Assembly: GCA_005019695.1 (NCBI GenBank)
Contig: RXID01014896.1
Coordinates: forward strand, 627,941 to 691,940
Origin: Trichopus zeylanicus subsp. travancoricus
Taxonomy: Eukaryota; Streptophyta; Magnoliopsida; Dioscoreales; Dioscoreaceae
DNA: 64,000 nt
Direction of reading: 5' to 3'
Positions within the stretch are counted from its first letter, which is position 1; every line of letters starts with the position of its first letter. The notes under the pieces were generated by a model. That model saw only the letters and a program-made list of their open reading frames with translations. It was not told the DNA's origin and searched no databases. Positions 23,061-32,790 of the stretch are shown here, in pieces. Both the position numbers and the translations under genes were made by a program.

Positions 23061-23855
23061 TATCAAAAATTTTTATTTATATTCAAACATAATTATAATA
23101 ATTTAGAAATTTTTTATTAAAATATTATTCAAACATGACTTCTTATTCATCTAACTAGTTAATTATAATTTTCTCGTGCCCATCTTTTGCTAAACTAACT
23201 CTAGATTTATGTTTATTGGGAAAAAGACATAAATAACTCTTGACTTTCCACTATTGTCTTTTTTGGTAATTATAATTAATGTACTAATTGGTCAAAATGC
23301 TGCATTTAATGGGAGGATTTGATAGAATTTGTTGAATTATGGTAGAAATATCAATGCTGCTATAATTAAATTCTAACATTTAATTGAGAGTTAATGAGCA
23401 AAGTCGATTTCTTTACCGACTTCTTATGGCGAGGCTTCCGAAGTCGGGCGCCAACCTGGCGGAGGGAGCCGAAGTGGTTTTAATTTACTCGGTTTTGGTC
23501 CAATAAAACACTATTCGATCGATTAAAATATTACAGGTTGGTTTTGCAGTCCAGTCATCTTTGTTGTTCTAGGTCAGTTCCATTTCTTTAATCTCTTCAA
23601 CTTATTAATGATATTTATTACAACTAATTATATTAGATAGATAGCTACATTTCTTTTTATTCAACACCCAAGACAAACTAAATCGATCAAAAAAGAATGC
23701 TGGTGAATGAAAAAGCCAAGATATCGGTCTCAATTCAATTACAAACACTAGGGATCAACTAAAAAACTCATGCATAAACCCATTAATTTGTGTCCAAATC
23801 TACATATTATGGAAATCTTTATATTTCCTTAAGTGTTTATATCCTTGACAACACA

Positions 23856-25859
23856 TTACACCATTGATAATCGAGACGATAATGGCTTAACTTTTATAGG
23901 TAAGCCTTTGTGGAAATGGAGAGCAGGAAGATGCTCAGGGTGGTCGGGCTCTGCGAGCTCCCATTTGTACTTCAGAAGAAGATGGTGGAAGAACACTGTG
24001 ATCTCCAACCTCGCGAGCTCCGCTCCGGGACACATCCGCGGGCCTTTGCCGAATCCGAAGAAGCTGTTCTTTGTTGCGCTGGTTGAATTCTGCCGAAGAT
24101 GAAAAAGAAATGTAAACGCAGAATTCTAAGGTTTGCCCGGCTTGCAGCTGCTGGCGAAGAAACTTACCATCCATCTCCAAGGATTGAAAGAAGTTGGGTT
24201 CTCGAAATTCGAAGGATCAAGATGAGCTGCAGCTAAGTGTAATATAACATTGCCACCTTGTGGGATCACATAATCTGAACCAAAGAGCAAATGAATGCAG
24301 AACAGGGTATTAAATTAACTTGTAGTTAGGGTAGCATCATATCATATATACCTCCATACTTGATCTCTGTGGTTGTTTTCTTCGGAACGAAGCTTAGAAT
24401 GTTGCCGAGCCTCAGACTCTCATTGATAACCTTCAGTAAAATCGATAAAAGTTCATAAGCAAATCAAATTGGTTACTTTTCATTATTCAGTGATTTGGTT
24501 TCATGAGCTTACACATTTGGTGAACTCCATATTTTTGCAATCCTCCAGTGTCAGCTTCCTATTTCCTTCGGCCTCCTTCAGTGCAGCAACTTCAAGATGC
24601 TCCTCCTAATCGACGAGAAGCAGAAAGATCTGTAGTCCCCAAAATAATGGAAGCCTTAAGAATAAGAAGCATGATCTACTGACTCTCAGCTGCTGTAGAG
24701 CACCAGGGCAGCCATCGAGGAAGTAAATGGCCAAGCAGATGGACGTGGCGACCGTTTCGTAGCCGGTGAAGAGCGTATGCAGCATCATGTCGCAAATCTG
24801 CTCATGGGAGTAGTCTGTGTTCCTCATCACCCAATCAAGGAGGTCGTCCTTGTGTGTGCTAGAGTCATCAGACTTCTCCTCTGTTCTCCCTTTGATGATT
24901 CGGTCGAAGATATTCAATATCTCTCTCCTTGACTTCAGTAGCAGATATGAAATTTACAATGATGTTTCTTCTAAAAACTGGTGCAAAAATGCTTTAAATG
25001 TGTACCTTTAAAGCTTTCCAATACTCTGTTCCTGGCAAATTCCAGGGAATTGCAGTAATTCCTCTGATGAGAGTGTCGTATTCGCTCATGAACAGCTTAC
25101 AATTTGGATCGTCATGAGACATGCTGAAGATCTCCTTCACCATTATATAGAACGAAAACTGCATTTTTTTTAAGACAAAGAACTCAATTCTAGTATTTGA
25201 TCATGTCATGTGTACCAAATTATCAGCAGATATGACTTGTTTTTTTTAACCTTGATAGTTTCACCCGTGAAAGTGAAGACAGAGCCCTCCTCCTCTTTCC
25301 AAGACTTCACAATCTCCGAAGCAACCTGCTCGGCGTGCTGCAAGAACACGGTCCGGAGCCTCTCGTGGTTCAAGAAGTCGACGATGATGGCCCTCATGCG
25401 CTTGTGTGCGTCTCCAACCAGAACAGACAGACTAAACTTGCCCATTACCTCAAGGAACGCGCTGGTCCACGCAGGCTCGAAAAGCCTCATGTCATTGTTC
25501 AATACGAAGCGAGTCATCTCTGCGTCGGCGGAGATCAGCACCGGCTTCCCCAAGAGATTGCTCATGAAGATTTTACCGAAACTGAAACCATTACAGCAAA
25601 TTCAGTCTCGATCTTCGTCATGATAGATACTCCATAAATTCGGCTCATACCTTGCTATGCGCTGCTCCATGAACTCTCCTATTGTAGTTACCTGGCGCTT
25701 CTTCAAGAAACCGAAGGTTTCTCCGATGAGGGGCCAACCTCTGCTTCCTGGTGGAAGCTTGGAGGACTTGTTTTTCTTCCCATTACTACTAAGCTTTATT
25801 ACAAAAGCAAGGAACAAGACTGTAACTGGAACAAGAACAAGAACACATGATAAAACCAT
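23856..25859 (-). CDS. CYP85-clan P450, CYP90B/CYP724-like, intact
   Basis: Exons 25859-25651, 25581-25251, 25158-25006, 24932-24684, 24605-24513, 24430-24352, 24274-24168 and 24089-23856 join without a stop into 484 residues. An N-terminal anchor is followed by 'LPPGSRGWPLIGETFGF'. Clan signatures include 'SLSVLVGDAHKRMRAIIVDF', 'AIPWNLPGTEYWKALKSRR', I-helix 'LHTLFTGYETVATS' (Thr replaces the usual first Ala), ExxR 'NESLRLGN', 'FNPWRW' and haem loop 'FGFGKGPRMCPG'. The tail 'WELAEPDHPEHLPAL...KGLPIKV' matches the DWF4 and D11 style, whose members hydroxylate steroid precursors at C-22. That substrate is inference; the sequence is divergent from both and may act on another sterol or triterpene. 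It is the intact member of a tandem set with the copies at 29.3 and 32.8 kb. Compared with CYP90D, it lacks the last intron but splits the 186-bp exon in two (79+107). Confidence 0.88.
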
Positions 25860-25918
25860 TCGTTTGTCTCTTGCTCTCTCTTTTCCTTCGGGAATGAGAG
25901 ATGCATATGGATTTGCTG

Positions 25919-25927
25919 ATATATATG
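25919..25927 (-). promoter_or_regulatory. Probable TATA box of the intact P450
   Basis: A 'tatatat' core lies about 60 bp upstream of the start codon at 25859, leaving room for a short 5' UTR. The assignment rests on position and sequence only. Confidence 0.4.
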
Positions 25928-26179
25928 TACAACGATGCAAGTAAGATGTCATATTTGACCCCGCTGAGACAATTTTTCATTTTTCAACATTTTAAGTAAT
26001 TTTTTATCAAAAGAATTTATTTAATATAAAATTTGGTTAATAATTCTTATATATATATATATTCAATTTTTTAAAATATTTTAAAATTTAAAATCAAAAG
26101 TTAGTTAAATAAAATTGAAAAATAATTTAATTTGAAATTGAAATAAATTAGTTTTAATTAAAATAGAACTAAATAATTG

Positions 26180-27310
26180 AAACGGATCAGTTTCAATCAA
26201 GGTTTAAAGTTTCGGCTGAAACCGAGTCGTTTCGGTCGGTACCGAAACGAAATTATAAATTTCATTTTGATTTAGGGTTTACTATTTCATCTTTGTTGGT
26301 GGCAAGCGCAGTGCACTCGCGGGGAGCTCGCCGGTCGAGCTTGCACCGGCTTCGTGTTCGAGCCCGTGCCCTCGTCAGACTGGCCCTGTGCGCTCGCCAG
26401 CCTGCCGCCGTGTCCTTGCCCGCTTCGCGCCCTCGCCGACCTGGCCCTTACTTACGCAAACTGAGGCCAGCCTTGCACCAAAGCCAACCCTGTCGCAAAT
26501 CTGGTTCTAACGCCCTTGTTGATTTCTGTCAAATACTGTTCACTTACATAATATTATTCACGTAACTGTTTATTATTTTTAAAAAATTTTAAACATATTA
26601 TAATTTTTTAAATTTGAAGTTAAAAAATAATTAAAATAAAGTTAAATTTTAGTCAAAAATAATTAATAGACAAAATATTTTGGTTGAAACTGAAATGAAA
26701 ATGATTTTGATCGAAACACGTTGATTTTTTTATTCACGTGCATGCATGCATGACCGCTCCACCGAAAGTAAAATAAAAAAAAAATTTGTGTCGGCCTCAT
26801 CCCTATGTGAATCGCTGTCACGAGATTTCGCAGAGCTAGTTGTTCTTGCTCGTATGTCTATAAATGTTGGATCGTTCAGGTATTGAATTCATAATTCCAC
26901 ACTAGATGTTTTAAACTCAACTGATGATGATGATGATTAGTTGTATTACATTATAATTAATAAATTATATATGTGTCAATTATATTTTAATAATAAGTTA
27001 AATTTGGTTATGTTAATTTTTAACTTTTTAATCATATTCATATTATTTCTCATATATTTTTTATATAGTAATATATAAAAACAGTGGTTAACTATCAAAA
27101 TTAATTATAATTAATTAAAATAATATTTAATATTGTGATTAAATTAATTATAAATTTTTTTATAATTTTAAAATTTTTATAAAAAAATTTCAAAATTTTA
27201 TCGTATTTTTAATTTAAAGTCAAAATACAATCAAAATATAGTCAATATATAATTAATAATTAAAAAAAAAATTTCGGTCGAAATCGAAATCGAAATGGCA
27301 TATACGAATT
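26180..27310. repeat. Repeat-like stretch with GC-rich core
   Basis: The left side has 'gtttcggctgaaaccgagtc' and 'gtaccgaaacgaaat'; the right side has 'tcggtcgaaatcgaaatcga'. A GC-rich core (26290-26520) sits between AT-rich flanks. Such 'cgaaac/gtttcg' phrases are common in plant repeats. No family or gene was recognised, and the edges are approximate. Confidence 0.4.
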
Positions 27311-27599
27311 TTATAGGTATTTATTTGTACAGTGGGCTTCATTCAATCCCGAGAAACCTTCTTCCCGTCAAACCTGGACTTTTGACTGGGTCATATACGA
27401 ATGGAGTGTGACGGGAAGTGATTACAAATCTACGAGGTTTGTCGCGTTCTCGCCCTCGGGCCGTGGCATGATGATTCTAATATAAATTTATGAGCTGATT
27501 TGGAGTCGTTTTCATATATCAAACAACAAAGAAATGGATGGTATCTGTGTTGATCCGGCCGAATTGATTCCAACTAAGAAAGTCGAAAAGATTAAATTT

Positions 27600-28140
27600 T
27601 AGAATTTTTTGTAAAAAATTATCTGTTATATTATGAATTTCCAAAAAATTATTCTTTTTATTATTATTAAGCAAAAAATTATTTTATTTATACTATAAAT
27701 TTATAAAAAAAATTTTATGTTGATTAAAATATTTAAAAATATATTATTTTAATTCGATTTTATTAATTAAAATTTATATAAAAATCTAAATTATTCTCAT
27801 TTGATTTTAATTTAAATAACTATTAAATTAATTAAAAAATAATTTATTTTATTTTAATTTTCATGAATGATGACTATTCAATATTATAAAATTTAAATTT
27901 TGATTTTGTCAAATCGATTGTTCAATAATTAGAGAAAAAATGTCCGAAATAAAATTGAATGAAAATAATTTAATATGTTATATCAATTTAATTAATAATT
28001 TTTACTTTTTAAATATTTTAATTGAGGTTGTTTTTATAAATTTATTATATAAGACAGGATACATTTATTATTATTAATAATAATATAAGTGATTTTTTTA
28101 TAAATTCACAATAAAATAAATACTTTTTTTTATTAAAAAC
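27600..28140. mobile_element. AT-rich long-TIR MITE, copy 4
   Basis: Has the shared left block 'ttattattaagcaaaaaatt', the interior 'ttttgtcaaatcgattgttc' and the right block 'taaatattttaattgaggtt'. Same order as in the other copies. Flanking DNA at 27310-27600 and 28140-29270 shows no gene. Confidence 0.65.
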
Positions 28141-29279
28141 GCTAAATTTTATAAATAAGAGTCGGTGTCTGCCGATCAATGCGAAGGAGATGAGCAAGGC
28201 ATCTTTGGAGTTTCGGTGGCATAAAAGATATTGATAATTGAGTGAAGAAGCCTATTCGGAGCTTATGTCATTCAGCAGAACATTGTAAACAACAGTAGAT
28301 AAAACTGTAGATTAGTCCTAATTGATTGTCCCAATGTTCGTTTGTATTAACCTGATTTCTCGCGGTGCGATAAGTAGTGCTTTCTTTTAATTTGTTGGGT
28401 TACATCAGATTAACAAAAAATTGGAGGATAATTGATTGTAGTTAATGTATGATTTGACGAATGATGATTTGCATTGCTTTCTTTGTTAATTTAGAATCTC
28501 GCGGGAACTCGTGAGAGTAATAATTTATTTGTTTAGACTTTTATCTCTGCTTAATAAGAAAATAAGTCATTTCATCATATTATTAGTGTCTCTCCTTAGC
28601 AAAAAAGTAAATTATCTCATCGTATATTAGTATATAAGTATTTTTTTAATTTCTTATATTACTGTGTTATATAATAAGCCATATTCTTGAATATATGACT
28701 AAAATTATGTGTATTTGGAAAATCAGAATGAAAATTTTTATTTTTGCAAATATGTGAGTCTAGTCAATTACATAAGTATTGAATAAATTTTTTGTTAAAT
28801 ATTTTCAACTCCATCTATATTTTAATTATTCGATCTAGTTCTAACGAAGAAAATTATGTGTATATAAACAAGGATATGTATTTGTTAAAAATTAATTCCA
28901 TTATTATTTTCGGATATTAGAATAGCAACTTATGTATTCTGACCAGATCACATATTTTATGTTTGTGATCTAATCACAGGAGTTAAATATGGCACTTTAT
29001 TTTTGACTTGAACTCAAATACTTTGCGTATGACCAATATTATTAAATTAATTACGTGATTATAATATTGTCTTGTATGTATGTTTTTACTGAAGAATAAC
29101 TTAGAATTTAATAATGTTGGAGATTTGGGAAGAGCCGCGCCATCATTATTATTTTAAACTAGAATTAGAATTTGGTATTTCTTAGTTGGATTAGTGTTAA
29201 AACTACATTAAAATCTATGACATTAGGTATATTTTTGTCTAGTTGGCTTTTATATATTTGTAGATTTTTATTACAAATA

Positions 29280-29510
29280 TCACGTTCCCGGTCTCAGTTG
29301 GATGTGGCCGTCATTTCCCAGCCGCTGAAGAGGTTGCGGAGCATCATCTCGCAAATCTGACTAGTGAATTATTTAATATTTTTTAGACTTTTATACTCTT
29401 GGATATATTATTTAGATTTCTCTATTCACTCTTTGATAATTCGGTCGAAAATATTAAATACCTTTCTCCTTGGGCAACATATATGAAATTTATAATAATA
29501 TTTTTTTATT
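29280..29510 (-). pseudogene. Decayed P450 fragment
   Basis: On the plus strand, 'gaagaggttgcggagcatca' then 'tctcgcaaatctg' match the intact P450's exon 4 near 24766-24800. Farther on, 'gataattcggtcgaaaatat' and 'taaatacctttctccttg' match its 24896-24931 region, followed by 'atatgaaatttataat', which matches the intron beyond. Order, spacing and orientation agree, so this is what is left of another tandem copy reduced to exon 4. The region between the two matches is strongly diverged. No open frame survives. Confidence 0.8.
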
Positions 29511-29699
29511 GCAAATCAAGATCTTAAATTTTAATTTTACAATTGATTATGGCCTCTAGCAAAATCAATATATTTTGACTATTTCAATTCAACCCAATCT
29601 CGTTTGGATTTTCATTAAACTATTTTTAAATTTTTTAACTATAATTGGATATTAAGTTTTAAAAAATGGAACAAAAGTTACATAAAAATATTTTTAAGA

Positions 29700-30200
29700 T
29701 TAGAGCTTTTATAAAAAAATCACCAGTTTTATTACGAATTTATAGAAAATCATTTGCTTTATTACTATCAGAAAAAATCGCTCACCTTATACTATAAATT
29801 TACAAAAAATCATCTTGCCTAAAATATTCAAAAAAATATTTTATTTTAATTCAAAATTTATCATTTAAATATAAAAAAAATTAAATTATTATTTATTTGA
29901 TTTTAGTTGAATACTTATTAAATTAATATAAAAAGAACTTTTATTATTTTAGTCTTTATAAGAGGATGGTTATCAAAAATTATGAAACTCAAAATTTAAA
30001 ATTCATTTTTATCAAATTAATTATTCGATGATTGTGAATCAATTATTAGAAACAAAATCAAATAAAAATAATTTAATTATTTTATATTAATTTAATTATA
30101 AAATAAAATATTTTAGATATAATTTTTTATAAATTTATAGTATAAAGTGAGTAATTTTTTACTAATAATTATATGGTAGATAATTTTTTTCTAAATTTTA
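29700..30200. mobile_element. AT-rich long-TIR MITE, copy 5
   Basis: Left 'cttatactataaatttacaa' and right 'tttataaatttatagtataa' are near-perfect inverted counterparts. The interior contains 'ttaattattcgatgattg'. It lies just beyond the P450 fragment. The DNA from 30200 to 31020 is AT-rich with poly-A tracts and no gene. Confidence 0.7.
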
Positions 30201-31049
30201 CACTAATATTGGTGGCTACGTGCTCAACTCGTAAAAATATGAAGCCATTTGTTTTGGTAAAAAATTACCTAAAATATAAAAAAAAATGTGAACCTAAGAT
30301 TCAAATAATGGAGCCACAATATATTTGTTGTCCATTAGAGCAAAGCTATAAAGAATAGATAAGTTCTCGTATCTCAAAAAAATTGTACGGTTGAGAAAGA
30401 AAAAGAGTAAAAAAAGAGAAGTTTAAAAAAAAAAAAAACTCAACACGTGTTAGGATGGCGTGCCACAGGTTTGAGTCGCGTCTAATTGCTTTTGATTTGG
30501 TTGAATCAATAGATTCCATTCAAAACAGTCCAAATTAGAGAAGAGCGTAGTCATTTACTAAAAAAGAAAAAAAAATAAAAAAATAATCTAATTATGACGT
30601 AACCGGCTGGGAAGGACAAAAAAAAAAAAAAAAAAAAGAACTCAATTGGACCGTGTCGCAAAATGTCCTAATTCCGGGACCATTTTTTTTTCGATCTCAA
30701 CAAAAAGTCCAAACCATGTTTGAAGGGATGAAATATGTCGGTTTTACTGCAATAAAAACTTTCAATTTTAATTTTTAAAAATATATTATTTATAGGTATA
30801 TATTAGATTTATAGTCAATAGGTTTAATGCTCACTTTTAACGAATTTTTTCATAGTTTAAATAGTTTTTTAAAAAAATTATTTAAATAATTTGAATAAAA
30901 ATATATATCAACTCTTTTTCTTATTTTTTAAATATTTTAAATATTTAAACTTAAAATTAAATTTTAGTTTAAAAATTAAATTTAGTTGAATTAAAATTAA
31001 ATTAAATCAAACTCGGATATATCGATTTCGTTGGTCTGAAACGATACTT

Positions 31050-31365
31050 CAACCCCCCCCCCCTTGGTTTTTTGTTTGGGTCATGCCAAATAAATCCAAA
31101 TCTTGGTAACAGCATCTAAGAATGTGTTGTAAAAGACCAAATATCCTCCACTCTACTGTTAAACCTACCGGCAGGGTATTTTGGTCCCTTTTAAAGGGTA
31201 TCACGAGGCAAGCAAAAAGGAATAATTTTTCATATAGTTTCCCTCAAAGATGCTTCGTTACAAACTAACCCAACTAACCCCCCATCCACACCCCCCCCGG
31301 CGCCCCACAAAACCACCCCCCCCCCACCACCACACACACCCACACCCCCCCCCCCCCCCGTCCGA
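31050..31365. repeat. Poly-C / C-rich tracts
   Basis: Runs of 9 to 17 C residues occur near 31053, 31290, 31315 and 31345, mixed with 'caccacacacacccaca'. Between them lies ordinary sequence. Such tracts are unusual in this AT-rich window and may be i-motif-forming or unstable in assembly. Confidence 0.7.
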
Positions 31366-31629
31366 TCGAACGGAGGAAGGAGCTAGATCTCATTTGCCTC
31401 ATCTCTGAACTAAGTTTTCTGGCTTTCCTTAAAGAAAAAGATACTAGATTTCAGTGCAAGAAAAGCCTTGGAGCTGCATACTGTTTCTTTTTCTTTTCAT
31501 CCAAGAGAAGCATATCAAAGGAAACGAAACTGTCTTCATAGTCAAATTGCAGAGAAATCATGCAGGAACAGAAGCAAATATATGATCACTGCTTAATCAT
31601 TCACAACCTGAAATTTAACGGCAGGTGCC

Positions 31630-32215
31630 TTTCGGGCTTTTCGATGAAGAAGGCAAGTAAATAAACAAGGAGAACACCTACATATGTAGGACAAGTCCTC
31701 CTGAGGTAGCAAAAGCATACTTCAAAACAATTTCAGAAGGATTTCCGTCTCTTTCTTGAGTCAAGATCAAAAGCATTGAAAGTCGAAGGGCGCATTGCTC
31801 TGCTCTTCTTGGGAAGAAGGACCCAAGAGCACCAGGACAAGGTGAGTAGTACATTTTGGCCAATTTTCAGGGGGTTCTTTGTAAAAGTACGGTGGAAAAT
31901 CACTGAAAGCTCTTATATTTCCATGTTGCAGGGATTTCTTGAGGAAGATAAGGTGGATTCCTACAATGTCCCGTTCGATGCTCCATCACCAAAGGAGATT
32001 GATGAGGATGAAGTGCACAGAGAGGGGTCATTTGCAATTGAGCACGTGGAAGTTTGTGAAATCAGCCCGAGCAGTGAAGATGCCAAAAAGGAAGTCATGA
32101 TTTTGCAATGTCAATCAGAGCAATCAACGAATCTATGCTTAAGCACCATTTGGAGATGAGATCATAGAGTTCAGTGAGCTACTCACAGAAGCAATGAAAG
32201 AAGAAAAGTAAGTTA
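31630..32215 (+). pseudogene. SABATH methyltransferase remnant
   Basis: SABATH enzymes methylate carboxyl groups of jasmonate, salicylate, gibberellin or similar acids using S-adenosylmethionine. Pieces in successive frames match the C-terminal third of the family: 'NKENTYICRTSPPEVAKAYF' (about 31660-31720), then a stop and shift, 'GRIALLFLGRRTQ' (31788-), then after ttgcag at 31931 'GFLEEDKVDSYNVPFDAPSP' and 'EGSFAIEHVEVCEI'. After another shift follow 'NESMLKHH' and 'GDEIIEFSELLTEAMKEEK' up to about 32212. The N-terminal substrate and SAM-binding regions are not recognisable. Several frame breaks make it a clear remnant. Confidence 0.82.
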
Positions 32216-32363
32216 AAGGAGTGCAGCACTTAATTGTGGTTCTAAGGAAATTAGACTGAAACTAAGTGTAATTAATACCCCTAACCAAGATCAAGTTATT
32301 CTTCGCCATAGAATAAAGATTTGAATTCACTGAGCCAAAGGACAATAATAACAATTTTTGGTT

Positions 32364-32572
32364 TGTTTTGGAAGGGTGCGCCAGGCCCGTGCTGTAGTGC
32401 AACGCATGCGCGAGGGCCGCGATAGCAAGCTACTGTGGTGGACTCTTCCCTATTAAAAATTATTTTAATATCATTGTAGGCCAATGACCCATATATCAGA
32501 TATTAAACTGATGAGTTGATAAGAACAAATACTGCACTTGATCTTAGCCAAAAAGCTGAGAAACAAATGCAT
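32364..32572 (-). ncRNA. U2: U2 snRNA-like gene (variant or pseudogene)
   Basis: The minus strand contains the U2 block 'tttggctaagatcaagtg', then 'agtttaatatctgatat', and near the 3' end 'ccaccacagtagcttgct', 'cctcgcgcatgcgttgcact' and 'ggcgcaccc', all in canonical order. U2 pairs with the intron branch site in the spliceosome. Differences from canonical U2: the branch-pairing GUAGUA reads GCAGTA, an 8-nt insertion follows 'ttcttatc', the first loop reads 'ctcagcttttt', and the length is about 209 nt rather than about 196. An Sm-like 'atttttaa' is present. The promoter elements upstream are intact. It may be a transcribed variant or a young pseudogene. Ends are set by comparison with remembered U2 and are approximate. 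Confidence 0.85.
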
Positions 32573-32600
32573 TTTTCAAATTTCAATACCCAATTATCCT

Positions 32601-32610
32601 ATTTTTATAG
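32601..32610 (-). promoter_or_regulatory. TATA element of the U2 gene
   Basis: Minus-strand 'ctataaaaat' lies about 30 bp before the predicted U2 start at 32572, the position expected in plant Pol II snRNA promoters. Confidence 0.75.
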
Positions 32611-32639
32611 TCTCTGCTATCCCGAATTTCTAGGATAAC

Positions 32640-32651
32640 CGATGTGGGACT
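32640..32651 (-). promoter_or_regulatory. Upstream sequence element (USE) of the U2 gene
   Basis: Minus-strand 'agtcccacatcg' matches the plant snRNA USE (RTCCCACATCG). Its 30-bp spacing to the TATA element is the one that specifies Pol II in plants. Confidence 0.88.
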
Positions 32652-32790
32652 AAAAACTAAATAAAAACAAACACCACGCAAACCATTTATTTTCAAATAT
32701 TTTTCAAAACACCTTACCACACAATTAAACCTTAAAAACAAGTGTCATCACAGGACTTGCAGATCCAAATTATTTCTTGTAGCATTCTCG

